The position numbers and the translations under genes were made by a program. A model generated the notes under the pieces. The model was not told the origin of the DNA. It saw nothing but the letters and a program-made list of their open reading frames with translations, and made no database searches. Source: JBNJEM01 sp051745935 (GTDB lineage: Bacteria; Planctomycetota; Planctomycetia; Pirellulales; Pirellulaceae). From it: a stretch of DNA of 5,801 bases. Numbering within the stretch: the stretch's first letter is position 1; each line of letters starts with the position of its first letter. The stretch spans positions 1-5,801 of the forward strand of contig JBNJEM010000519.1 in assembly GCA_051745935.1 (NCBI GenBank), in the 5' to 3' direction. Positions 1-5,550 of the stretch are shown here, piece by piece.

Positions 1-578
1 ATCGGATTCAGATCGACATAGATCCCGCACAGCAGAATCGCGCTGGGATCGGCGCACTCACGGCAACGGAATCGAGTCTCCCAAAAGCGGCCGCGGCAAC
101 CATCCTCGCGATTCGCGCGACGGGCAATATTCTCCGACAATATCGCCATGAACCACGAGATACTGCTGAGCTGCTTCCGCAGCTTTTTGATTCGCCTCTT
201 GTCCTTGGCCAATGCCTGGACCCGCGCTTCATCGGGCACCGGCAGCTCGTCGGTCATGCACTTGGCCAGCTTCGTGATGGTCAGCCATCGCCGAGCCACC
301 TCCGTCGCGGACAATCGCTTGGCCGCCCGAGGACAGGGGCGAAGCACCACGTGCAAGTGGTTTTTCATCTCGCTGCGAAACTCGATATCGATCGTGAACA
401 GCCCCGCCAGCTGTTCTTCGCGCAGCACGATCCAGTCGCGTCGATAGGAATAATCCTGGCCGGTTAGCGGATCCCGGCCGCAGAGAAACGCGCGGCGAAC
501 GCAGCGCGTGGTACAGTGAAAGGTCCCTGTCCGAGCTCCGTCCTCCCCCAACAGTCTGCGACGTGCACAAGAAACCAT
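1..578 (-). CDS. REP-associated-type (RAYT) Y1 HUH transposase, 3' end beyond window
   Basis: Open for 192 codons from an ATG at 578 to the left edge with no stop, so the C-terminus is missing. Seen: a start-proximal FHCTTRCVRRAFLC segment (residues 20-33), the metal-binding HUH motif as NHLH (His74 and His76), a basic linker (about 125-137), SSISWFM (138-144), GRFWETRFRCR (163-173) and YVDLNP at the edge (Tyr187). In the Y1_Tnp/RAYT family the HUH pair binds a divalent metal and a tyrosine in a Y-x-x-x-N-P-like helix attacks single-stranded DNA. RAYTs are usually single-copy domesticated relatives of IS200/IS605 TnpA that act on REP palindromes. The start is supported by AAAGGAG six bases upstream. 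Planctomycete members are usually about 300 residues or more, so roughly a third is probably outside. No transposon ends are visible. Family call is firm; activity and target are unknown. Confidence 0.88.
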   Translation of the reverse strand, partial: MVSCARRRLLGEDGARTGTFHCTTRCVRRAFLCGRDPLTGQDYSYRRDWIVLREEQLAGLFTIDIEFRSEMKNHLHVVLRPCPRAAKRLSATEVARRWLTITKLAKCMTDELPVPDEARVQALAKDKRRIKKLRKQLSSISWFMAILSENIARRANREDGCRGRFWETRFRCRECADPSAILLCGIYVDLNP

Positions 579-584
579 GGCAGT

Positions 585-591
585 CTCCTTT
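585..591 (-). promoter_or_regulatory. Ribosome binding site of the RAYT gene
   Basis: The minus strand reads AAAGGAG, six bases before the ATG at 578. It is the strongest Shine-Dalgarno sequence in the neighbourhood and fixes the start of the transposase. Confidence 0.7.
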
Positions 592-619
592 GGCTGCGGG
601 GCCGTGATCGGACCGGCTT

Positions 620-636
620 ACCGCCCGCCGGGCGGT
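620..636. repeat. Perfect 7-bp GC hairpin in the RAYT leader
   Basis: Plus strand reads ACCGCCC, loop GCC, then GGGCGGT, followed by TTT. On the plus strand it resembles a short intrinsic terminator, but no plus-strand gene lies to its left. On the minus strand it falls between the inferred promoter (703-732) and the transposase start (578), inside the predicted leader. It could be a REP-like recognition hairpin, a leader structure limiting expression, or a terminator against antisense transcription. The structure is plain; the role is open. Confidence 0.5.
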
Positions 637-702
637 TTTGGCCAGGCGTCCGTTCACCTCCCCGGGTTCATGAGATCTGCCCGCGTTTCGCACGCGACCA
701 CA

Positions 703-732
703 ACTATACCCCAACCGTCGTCAGTTTGTCAA
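703..732 (-). promoter_or_regulatory. Sigma70-like promoter for the RAYT gene
   Basis: The minus strand carries a perfect -35 TTGACA (727-732), an 18-base spacer and a -10 TATAGT (703-708, one mismatch to consensus). Transcription would begin near 696, giving a leader of about 118 bases that includes the 620-636 hairpin. The -35 also lies within a small inverted repeat (CAGTT/AACTG, 722-735). Supported by sequence match only. Confidence 0.55.
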
Positions 733-736
733 CTGG

Positions 737-1042
737 CTGCCGTGTCCCGTGGCTGTTCGCGCTCTTGCTCCGACGACATCGGACAAGCAGCACTGATTCT
801 CTGGAGGCCGTGGCCGCCATCTGTTGGCCGCGACGGCGGAGGCCAGCAACAGGGTGAGTTACACAAGGACTCCCCGGCAAGCTAATCCGTCGTCTTCTGT
901 AACCGACCCCCATTTCAATCTCTGCTCGCCTTTCAACCCGTTGAATACTCTGTCCCGCCAAGGATGGTTTTAGCGTGTCTGCTTTTACTTTTCCAGTGGC
1001 AAACTTACAACGGTGCTAGCACAATCAGCAAGGTGCTGTAGC
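737..1042. other. Gene-free stretch, nothing recognised
   Basis: Part of the 715-base gap between the transposase and the sugar isomerase. The short open frames here show no domain, no ribosome binding site and no convincing codon pattern. No RNA gene or repeat was recognised in this part. Confidence 0.5.
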
Positions 1043-1058
1043 GCCCCTGTTTTGGGGC
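1043..1058. repeat. Short GC hairpin (GCCCC/GGGGC)
   Basis: Five-base-pair inverted repeat GCCCC-TGTTTT-GGGGC. It is the first of three hairpins between the RAYT gene and the isomerase. It has no T-tract on either side, so it is not a classic intrinsic terminator. Confidence 0.4.
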
Positions 1059-1095
1059 CAATTCGAAATCGTTCACGGCGTTACCGGACAGGGCG

Positions 1096-1120
1096 TCGAA
1101 GGGGGGCGTCCCCCATTCGA
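1096..1120. repeat. Imperfect 11-bp hairpin
   Basis: TCGAAGGGGGG, loop CGT, CCCCCATTCGA: ten of eleven positions pair (one G/A mismatch). It lies about 175 bases downstream of the isomerase stop on the minus strand. No U-run follows in either direction. It could protect a 3' end or be a remnant of a repeat family. Confidence 0.5.
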
Positions 1121-1143
1121 AGAACCGGAGTCTCTGACACGTC

Positions 1144-1173
1144 CGGCCCCCTCTTCGTCGGAAGAGGAGGCCG
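1144..1173. repeat. Strong 13-bp imperfect hairpin
   Basis: Arms 1144-1156 and 1161-1173 pair at twelve of thirteen positions (single C/A mismatch at 1149/1168) around a GTCG loop. It is the strongest secondary structure seen in the window and the first hairpin met downstream of the isomerase gene, 120 bases after its stop. With no T-tract, a Rho-independent terminator is unlikely; a 3'-end stabilising structure or REP/BIME-like element fits better. Confidence 0.55.
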
Positions 1174-1293
1174 CGGCAACGCGGAGAGAATTGGAGGCAA
1201 ACTTGCTCGAGGGCGGGCAAGAAGTTGGGGGTCTGATTTTCTATTCTCTAGATTTTCTAAAAGGGTAACGTGACAAAGAATGCGCCGTTCAGA

Positions 1294-2202
1294 TCACTCA
1301 AAGCTGTCGGCCGCGCGGTAGGCATCGATAACGGCCTGCTCGCCTTCCGGCCCGGCGATGCTCTGCCCATGCTCCATGCACAGCACCCCGTCAAACCCTT
1401 TTGCGTGGATGTGCTTGAATACGTTCTTGTAATTTATCTCCCCCGTGCCAGGCTCTTTCCGCCCCGGGTTGTCGCCTACGTGGAAAGCAGCAATGTGCTT
1501 CCAGGCCTTGTCGATATTGGGAATCAAATTGCCTTCGCTGATCTGTTGGTGATACAAATCATTGACAATTTTGCAGCACGGGTGGTTTACGCCTTCGCAA
1601 ATGAGATAGGCCTGGGGGATGTTCCTGAGGAAACGGCCGGGATGGTTTGTCCACCAATTCAACGGTTCGAGGACCATCACCAACCCGGACTTCTCCAGAA
1701 TCTCACAGCAGTACCGGCAATTCTCGATCACATTGGCGGTTTGATAGGCCGGTTCCATTTTCAGGTTAATGGCCCCGGGGACCAGCAAAACACACTTCGC
1801 CCCCGTGCGCTGCGCGGTCTCAATCGAATCCTCCATGCTCTTCTTTATAGCATCCCGAACCGCCTGATCCGTGCTGCTGAAATCTGGTACGCCGGAAGCC
1901 ACAAAGGGCCCTAGGTCCATGCCCAGGCGCGCGAGTTCCTTCGCAATTGCTTCCTGCTCCGCCACCGGACGCCTACCGACGCCATTGTCGAACACGGCCC
2001 GAAAACCTTGATCCGCACAAAACTTGATGTTGTCAATTGCGTCCGATGAACCGACAAGCCTTTTGAATGCCGTGATTTTCGGCGCGTACTTCAACTTGAA
2101 ATTACCGGGTTTCGATGCCGCTGAGGCCTCGTCACTCATGTTCACTGTAGTGGCTGCCATACCCGCTGCCACACTACCACTCAAGAAGTCCCTGCGTCTC
2201 AT
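1294..2202 (-). CDS. Tat-exported hydroxypyruvate isomerase-like sugar isomerase/epimerase (TIM barrel)
   Basis: A complete 302-residue protein. The N-terminus MRRRDFLSGSVAAG is a twin-arginine signal with an Ala-rich stretch ending near residue 30, so export is predicted. The rest fits the xylose-isomerase-like/AP-endonuclease-2 TIM barrel. Visible catalytic and metal-binding candidates are Glu179 (LEPLN), Asp215 and His218 (NDLYH), His241 (AFHVGD) and Glu277 (MEHG), plus GTGEINY (253-259). This matches the layout of the Hyi family, which interconverts hydroxypyruvate and tartronate semialdehyde through two metal-bound glutamates. Planctomycetes carry many exported paralogs whose substrates are unknown, so the exact reaction is not certain. 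The start is supported by AGAGGAG (2209-2215) six bases upstream. No partner gene is adjacent, so it is probably monocistronic. Confidence 0.85.
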   Translation of the reverse strand: MRRRDFLSGSVAAGMAATTVNMSDEASAASKPGNFKLKYAPKITAFKRLVGSSDAIDNIKFCADQGFRAVFDNGVGRRPVAEQEAIAKELARLGMDLGPFVASGVPDFSSTDQAVRDAIKKSMEDSIETAQRTGAKCVLLVPGAINLKMEPAYQTANVIENCRYCCEILEKSGLVMVLEPLNWWTNHPGRFLRNIPQAYLICEGVNHPCCKIVNDLYHQQISEGNLIPNIDKAWKHIAAFHVGDNPGRKEPGTGEINYKNVFKHIHAKGFDGVLCMEHGQSIAGPEGEQAVIDAYRAADSFE

Positions 2203-2208
2203 GCTACA

Positions 2209-2215
2209 CTCCTCT
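2209..2215 (-). promoter_or_regulatory. Ribosome binding site of the Hyi-like gene
   Basis: The minus strand reads AGAGGAG, six bases before the ATG at 2202. It confirms the start that produces the twin-arginine signal. Confidence 0.65.
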
Positions 2216-2253
2216 TTTTGCTATCGATTGGTTGAAACTAACACCCCATAACA

Positions 2254-2268
2254 AAACCTTGCAGGTTT
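2254..2268. repeat. 15-base palindrome upstream of the Hyi-like gene
   Basis: AAACCT-TGC-AGGTTT is a perfect 6-bp inverted repeat 51 bases upstream of the isomerase start. Its size and position would suit a small operator, but no clear promoter accompanies it and no second copy was seen. Chance is a fair alternative. Confidence 0.25.
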
Positions 2269-2818
2269 GCTGTTGTCCACGGATTCTTGGAAACGTAAAC
2301 CAGGTTTTGTCACGGGGTGTAAAACTATCCGACAAACACAGTCGCTTGCCCCTATTCGGTCGCTCCATGAAGTGTGTGGTGTTGATTCTTGGGTACGAGT
2401 CTAGCCCGGCACCGAATGGGATTGCAACCGGATGGACCCCGCGCACGTCTGAGAGCTCAGAAAGGACCCACGGCAAGCAGCCGCAATCGTTTGCACGGCC
2501 GTTGATCCCGGCATCGGTTTGTTAATGAGCCGTTGCAATTCGCCGGCGTCTAGGCGAATTGGTACCCCACCGAAACTGTACAGATTCCCTTTCAGTTGGC
2601 ATACCCAGTTATCTTGCAGGAGGAGTGGATAGCCCGCCGTTCTTAGGGCACCACGGCCAAGCTCCAACCCCGATGCGCTCCCCGTGGTCAAGCTACTCTC
2701 AGTTCTCGCGAACCGGCATACCAACATGCGCCAAATCGGCAATTGCCATGGCTATTGTGCGTCTTTTCGGCCGGCAACGAGGAAAGTCATTTGAATATCT
2801 GGGTGTCTGAATCTCTCC
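2269..2818. other. Gene-poor stretch with weak coding-like remnants
   Basis: About 550 bases without a recognisable gene. On the minus strand, a frame from a TTG at 2742 to a stop at 2401 and an overlapping frame 2204-2476 contain protein-like segments (LKGNLYSFGGVPIRLD; SDVRGVHPVAIPFG). Neither has an ATG with a ribosome binding site or a family I can name. On the plus strand no frame continues Cmr3 upstream of about 2795. It may be decayed sequence left where the cmr operon lost its 5' part. Confidence 0.35.
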
Positions 2819-2848
2819 GCGACGGACCGAACAACCGGCCAGAACGCC

Positions 2849-3343
2849 ATGTACAGTCCGCGCTACGTCCGCTTGAAGCAAGAAATGGCCTTGGTCTTGG
2901 CCGTCTCCCCACTTCCCGACGGTTGGAGCGTACCGTCGCTGATGCCGCTGGGCGGTGAATCACGTCTGGCTGGTGTCGAGGTCATTGACAAAGCGTTGGC
3001 GTTTCCTTCGGCGGCACGGACTGGCGACTTTATGACTGTCGTGTCTGTGACGCCCGCCCGATTTTCCGATCCGTGGTGGGGTGCCGGACCGGGCGAGGAT
3101 GCTTCCAGGCTGACAAGCGAACTGGCCGGTCAGGTTGCCACGGTCGTACTGGATCGGCCCCATTTGATCGGGGGCTGGGATTCCGTGAAAGGTGAACCAT
3201 TGCCGCTCGTCCCGTTGGTCCCACCAGGGACCGTATGGTGGATCGACAGTGCAACGAAGACAATTCCCGGCCCGCTGCAGCTTGGAGAGGGCATTCAGAC
3301 GCGATACGGCAATGGACTGGCATTCGTCAGTGGTTCTGCTTGA
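2849..3343 (+). pseudogene. cmr3: Cmr3 C-terminal half, type III-B CRISPR-Cas, 5'-truncated
   Basis: From the first in-frame ATG, 164 residues resemble the C-terminal RAMP region of Cmr3, the crRNA 5'-tag-binding backbone subunit of the Cmr complex. Key segments: MYSPRYVRLK (1-10), the Gly-rich PLGGESRLAG (33-42), WDSVKGEPLPLVPLVPPGTVWW (in 110-131, Pro-rich strand before the final repeat) and the RAMP-type glycine loop EGIQTRYGNGLAFVSG (147-162). Homology-like residues (DRTTGQNA) continue upstream to about 2822 in the same frame, and a stop at 2792-2794 closes it. The ATG at 2849 has no ribosome binding site and matches an internal position of full-length Cmr3 (usually over 300 residues). 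The N-terminal half is therefore missing. The stop is 36 bases before cmr4, a normal operon spacing. Confidence 0.72.
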
Positions 3344-3367
3344 CCACGGCTTGGTCCCCATTAGAAC

Positions 3368-3374
3368 AAAGGAG
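3368..3374 (+). promoter_or_regulatory. Ribosome binding site of cmr4
   Basis: AAAGGAG five bases before the ATG at 3380. A strong site, it fixes the Cmr4 start and shows that the original initiation region of cmr4 is intact although its upstream gene is broken. Confidence 0.7.
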
Positions 3375-3379
3375 CCCCC

Positions 3380-4447
3380 ATGAACAGCACGATCCTCGGC
3401 CTGCTGGCCGAGACTTCCATTCATCCCGGAGCCGGACAGGACACCGGCTTCGTCGATCTGCCCGTCGCCCGTGAGGCGGCCACCGATTACCCTGTCATCG
3501 TCGGGAGCAGCCTCAAGGGGGCACTTCGCGATCTCAAGTATCAGTCGGAGCTCATCTTAGCGAAGGGCGAAGGAGCTGACGACGACGAGAAGCCCGCGAA
3601 GGATGCCACTGATCGAACGGAAGCCATCTTCGGTCGGCAGGAATCCGCCGGGAACATCCTGGTGTCCGACGCCAGGCTCGTGCTCCTGCCAGTGCGGTCG
3701 CTGATGTCTCATTACAAGTGGATCACCTGTCCGCATCTGCTGGAGCGGTTGCAGCGCGATCTGAAACGGGCCAACTGTAACGGCCAGCCGATCGGCCCGA
3801 CTGGTCCGGAGAAGGGTTACTACCTGGGAAATCTGGGAAAGGGTGATAACCTGCTCTTGCTGGAAGAACGGCAGTTCACTCACGGGGGCGACCTGCCGGC
3901 AGGAGTGGTCGAAACGCTCACCGCGCTGATCGCTCATCAGGACACCACGGCGAAGCGACTGCGTGACCAGCTCGTCGTCCTGCACAACGACGACTTGGCG
4001 TGGTTCGCCCGGTACGGTTTGGCTGTCAACGCTCGCAATCTCCTCGACGACGTGAAGAAGACCAGCAACAACCGGTGGTACGAGGAGACAATTCCACCAG
4101 ACAGCCTCTTTTACTGCCTGCTGGCCGAGCGCGGCGACGGGGCGCTGGACGAGCTGCGTAAACTGTTTGACCAGCGTCCCTACCTTCAGGTCGGCGGCAA
4201 CCGCGCAGCTTCCGGAAGATGTTCGAACCATCGTTCAGATGGCGCGAGAGCAACAGTGGTTCGAATCGCAGAATCCAACCCCATTCCTCGATGGCATCGA
4301 AGCCTTCCTGAGAGACAATCCGACTCCGTCGCCAAAGGTCGTTCGTTGGCTCAAGGAACACATCTTCGAGTCGGGAAAGCCACCTTTCGGAAACTGGAAA
4401 GGGCATTGGAACGATCCAGAAAAGAAAAACAACAAGGGAAAGTATAA
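3380..4447 (+). CDS. cmr4: Cmr4, type III-B CRISPR RAMP nuclease subunit with aberrant C-terminus
   Basis: A 355-residue frame whose first 274 or so residues are Cmr4, the Cas7-type backbone subunit that cleaves target RNA at 6-nt intervals. Seen: LLAETSIHPGAGQDTGFVDL (8-27), DLPVAREAATDYPVIVGSSL (26-45, with Asp26 at the position of the catalytic Asp of characterised Cmr4), KGALRD (46-51), SDARLVLLPVRSLMSHYKW (96-114), LAVNARNLLDD (214-224), WYEETIPPDSLFY (233-245) and PYLQVGGN (267-274). Normal Cmr4 continues from QxGGN into a conserved Gly-rich tail (GGNET-x-G-x-G). Here it switches to Arg/Ser-rich sequence (GNRAASGRCSNHRSD), a shadow of another frame. The protein has thus lost its last roughly 20-40 residues and gained about 80 nonsense ones. 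No Cmr1, Cmr2/Cas10, Cmr5 or Cmr6 accompanies it, so a working complex could form only with genes outside the window. Family call firm; function doubtful. Confidence 0.85.
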   Translation: MNSTILGLLAETSIHPGAGQDTGFVDLPVAREAATDYPVIVGSSLKGALRDLKYQSELILAKGEGADDDEKPAKDATDRTEAIFGRQESAGNILVSDARLVLLPVRSLMSHYKWITCPHLLERLQRDLKRANCNGQPIGPTGPEKGYYLGNLGKGDNLLLLEERQFTHGGDLPAGVVETLTALIAHQDTTAKRLRDQLVVLHNDDLAWFARYGLAVNARNLLDDVKKTSNNRWYEETIPPDSLFYCLLAERGDGALDELRKLFDQRPYLQVGGNRAASGRCSNHRSDGARATVVRIAESNPIPRWHRSLPERQSDSVAKGRSLAQGTHLRVGKATFRKLERALERSRKEKQQGKV

Positions 4448-4508
4448 GCTCACCTCCAGCCGCGCCCGGGCGATCATTGTGCGATTGAAAGAATGTGAGG
4501 GTTCATAA
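4204..4508 (+). pseudogene. 3' fragment of an unrecognised gene, joined out of frame to cmr4
   Basis: Just after the Cmr4 homology ends (about 4203), protein-like coding passes to another frame, which runs to a TAA at 4506-4508. About 100 residues: LPEDVRTIVQMAREQQWF, then PTPFLDGIEAFLRDNPTPSP, KVVRWLKEHIF, a Gly/Trp/Lys-rich stretch (FGNWKGHWND) and a basic end (SSRARAIIVRLKECEGS). It does not look like Cmr5 or Cmr6. The arrangement of a conserved helix pair and a short basic C-terminus suggests the end of a larger nucleic-acid-binding protein, but I do not recognise a family. Codons become AT-richer toward the end than in cmr4. The frame opens at 4167 inside cmr4, and an internal ATG lies at 4239, without a ribosome binding site. 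Most likely a deletion-scar remnant; a short real gene is possible. Confidence 0.45.
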
Positions 4509-4650
4509 GGTCCAGAACGATTGAGGTAACCGGGTTGGCGGACCAACGGAACTGACGTTGGAAACACCAAGCACCATAAACAAAGGATCAAGTTTGAAAA
4601 ACCAAAAGGCGAGCCAACTCCGGTTCACCGATTTGTTCTCCCACGGTTTG

Positions 4651-4968
4651 TCACAGACGCGACGGAATCGGATCTTCGAATTCCTGATTGGCCAAAGACC
4701 CTTGCGTCTCGTCAGGCGCGAGAAGTAGAAGCATCGTTATGTTGGTGAAAACTTCTTCGGGCAATGTCTTCAGAACATTCCAGACGGCCGGTTCGCGATC
4801 CACCCGATCAAGGCCAGCAAAATCAGGATCAACAATCCGGATCCGGATGGATACTGAGTTCTGACGGCGAACCTCGATTTGTGCGTTCGGGTGATCGTTT
4901 TCGTATCGTGAAAGTACATCACGAATCTGTTCGACTTGCGCGTCTTCGCCATTATTCGAATCAATCAT
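4651..4968 (-). CDS. Conserved small hypothetical protein, coupled to the HEPN gene
   Basis: A 105-residue, acidic, single-domain protein of unknown function. The chosen start (4968) overlaps the HEPN stop as ATGA, which argues for translational coupling; an in-frame ATG at 4989 would add seven residues deeper inside the HEPN gene. Seen: an N-terminal helix (about 9-25), a beta segment AQIEVRRQNSVSIRIRIVDP (29-48), DFAGLDRVDREPAVWNVLKT (49-68), LPEEVFTNITMLLLLAPDET (69-88) and the C-terminal EFEDPIPSRL. The pattern variable-strand, 'IVDPDFAG', 'R-x-x-x-VW-x-x-L', 'hydrophobic strand', 'P-x-E' faintly recalls the second half of BolA domains, which I offer only as a hint. I recall similar proteins after HEPN genes in planctomycetes and cyanobacteria. 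No signal peptide or membrane segment, so probably cytoplasmic. Confidence 0.72.
   Translation of the reverse strand: MIDSNNGEDAQVEQIRDVLSRYENDHPNAQIEVRRQNSVSIRIRIVDPDFAGLDRVDREPAVWNVLKTLPEEVFTNITMLLLLAPDETQGSLANQEFEDPIPSRL
4965..4968 (-). promoter_or_regulatory. ATGA stop/start overlap (translational coupling)
   Basis: The HEPN stop TGA (4965-4967) and the next gene's ATG (4966-4968) share the ATGA tetranucleotide. There is no strong ribosome binding site before the second gene, so re-initiation by terminating ribosomes is the likely way it is translated, keeping the two products in fixed proportion. Confidence 0.65.
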
Positions 4969-5384
4969 GACAATCGTCCATCGGCCCATGTGAGGATTTC
5001 AACTGATGAATCCAGGAATGCTTTCGCATCCCGCAATGCCATTGTACCAGGTGAGTACCGCATGTCGGTAGACCAGGTATTGACGCGAGCAAAGTGTGGC
5101 ACCAAGTTGGGCGGTAATCGTGAACCACCGCGCTCGGCGTAGAGCCGAAGCAGCCAATCGTAATCGTGCGCCCGCGCGCCTCGAAACAAGGCCAATATTT
5201 CCGCTTCCTGAGCATGTGGGACGACAGACAGAATCAGCGCTTTCAGTATACATTCAACGCTGTAGCCAGCCAAATAGACCGCTGCGGTTGTCCGATCCAC
5301 ATCCAATAGAAACTCAGCGTCCTCGAATCGCTGTTTCGCGGCTCGATAGAAAAGGCGAGCGTTTGGTGAGGACGGCATTGCCAT
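4965..5384 (-). CDS. HEPN domain protein
   Basis: A complete 139-residue helical protein matching the stand-alone HEPN (PF05168-like) family. Seen: an N-terminal helix with FYRAAKQRFEDAEFLLD (12-28), the hallmark AAVYLAGYSVECILKALIL helix (34-52), R68-GARA-H73, which fits the R-x4-6-H ribonuclease motif, then YDWLLRLYAERG (75-86) and WSTDMRYSPG (104-113), with a last helix ending TWADGRLS. HEPN proteins with this motif can be RNA-cutting toxins, usually held in check by an MNT nucleotidyltransferase; others are non-toxic accessory subunits. Here the coupled partner is a different small protein and no MNT is present. The start at 5384 has GGAG eight bases upstream; an ATG two codons later is a weaker choice. 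Family call firm, toxin role inferred. Confidence 0.83.
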   Translation of the reverse strand: MAMPSSPNARLFYRAAKQRFEDAEFLLDVDRTTAAVYLAGYSVECILKALILSVVPHAQEAEILALFRGARAHDYDWLLRLYAERGGSRLPPNLVPHFARVNTWSTDMRYSPGTMALRDAKAFLDSSVEILTWADGRLS

Positions 5385-5414
5385 TGGAACGGCTCCACAA
5401 TGGTCATTGTCGAA

Positions 5415-5443
5415 ATGATAGCCGTGTTCGAACCGGGCGGCAA
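5415..5443 (-). promoter_or_regulatory. Candidate promoter of the HEPN operon
   Basis: The minus strand has TTGCCG (5438-5443), a 17-base spacer and TATCAT (5415-5420). The start of transcription would be near 5408, leaving a short leader with GGAG (5393-5396) before the ATG at 5384. Each box has one or two mismatches to consensus, so it is plausible but unproven. It would make the HEPN pair independent of the upstream redoxin gene. Confidence 0.38.
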
Positions 5444-5550
5444 TCGGGGAGGAGCGGTGGCCTCAGTGGGAGAACGTTTAGGATCAGCGGGCGCAGAGTT
5501 GATGTTACCAGCGAAGCGAGCCCCCGATATATTCCCGCTCCGCTGCACCT

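Noticed and set aside
229..714. 161-codon minus-strand open frame over the transposase
   Set aside because: Wrong frame: the frame starting at 578 carries the HUH motif, YVDLNP and the ribosome binding site.
1270..1914. 214-codon plus-strand open frame
   Set aside because: Lies entirely antisense to the Hyi-like gene, which has a Tat signal, ribosome binding site and catalytic residues; this frame shows no domain.
2559..2810. Plus-strand frame with AGGAGGAG before a GTG near 2626
   Set aside because: The product is short, low in recognisable structure and ends before the Cmr3 homology; the Shine-Dalgarno match is probably accidental.
3557..4231. 224-codon minus-strand open frame
   Set aside because: Antisense to cmr4; Val/Gln-rich composition typical of a shadow of a GC-rich gene.
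2849..4508. CRISPR array near the cmr fragments
   Set aside because: No regularly spaced direct repeats of 25-40 bases were found anywhere in the window.
4534..4547. GTTGG-CGGA-CCAAC hairpin after the cmr remnant as a terminator
   Set aside because: Only 5 bp, no following T-run in either direction.
4651..4989. Longer start (4989) for the small partner gene
   Set aside because: It would overlap the HEPN gene by 25 bases; the ATGA overlap at 4968 is the usual coupled arrangement.
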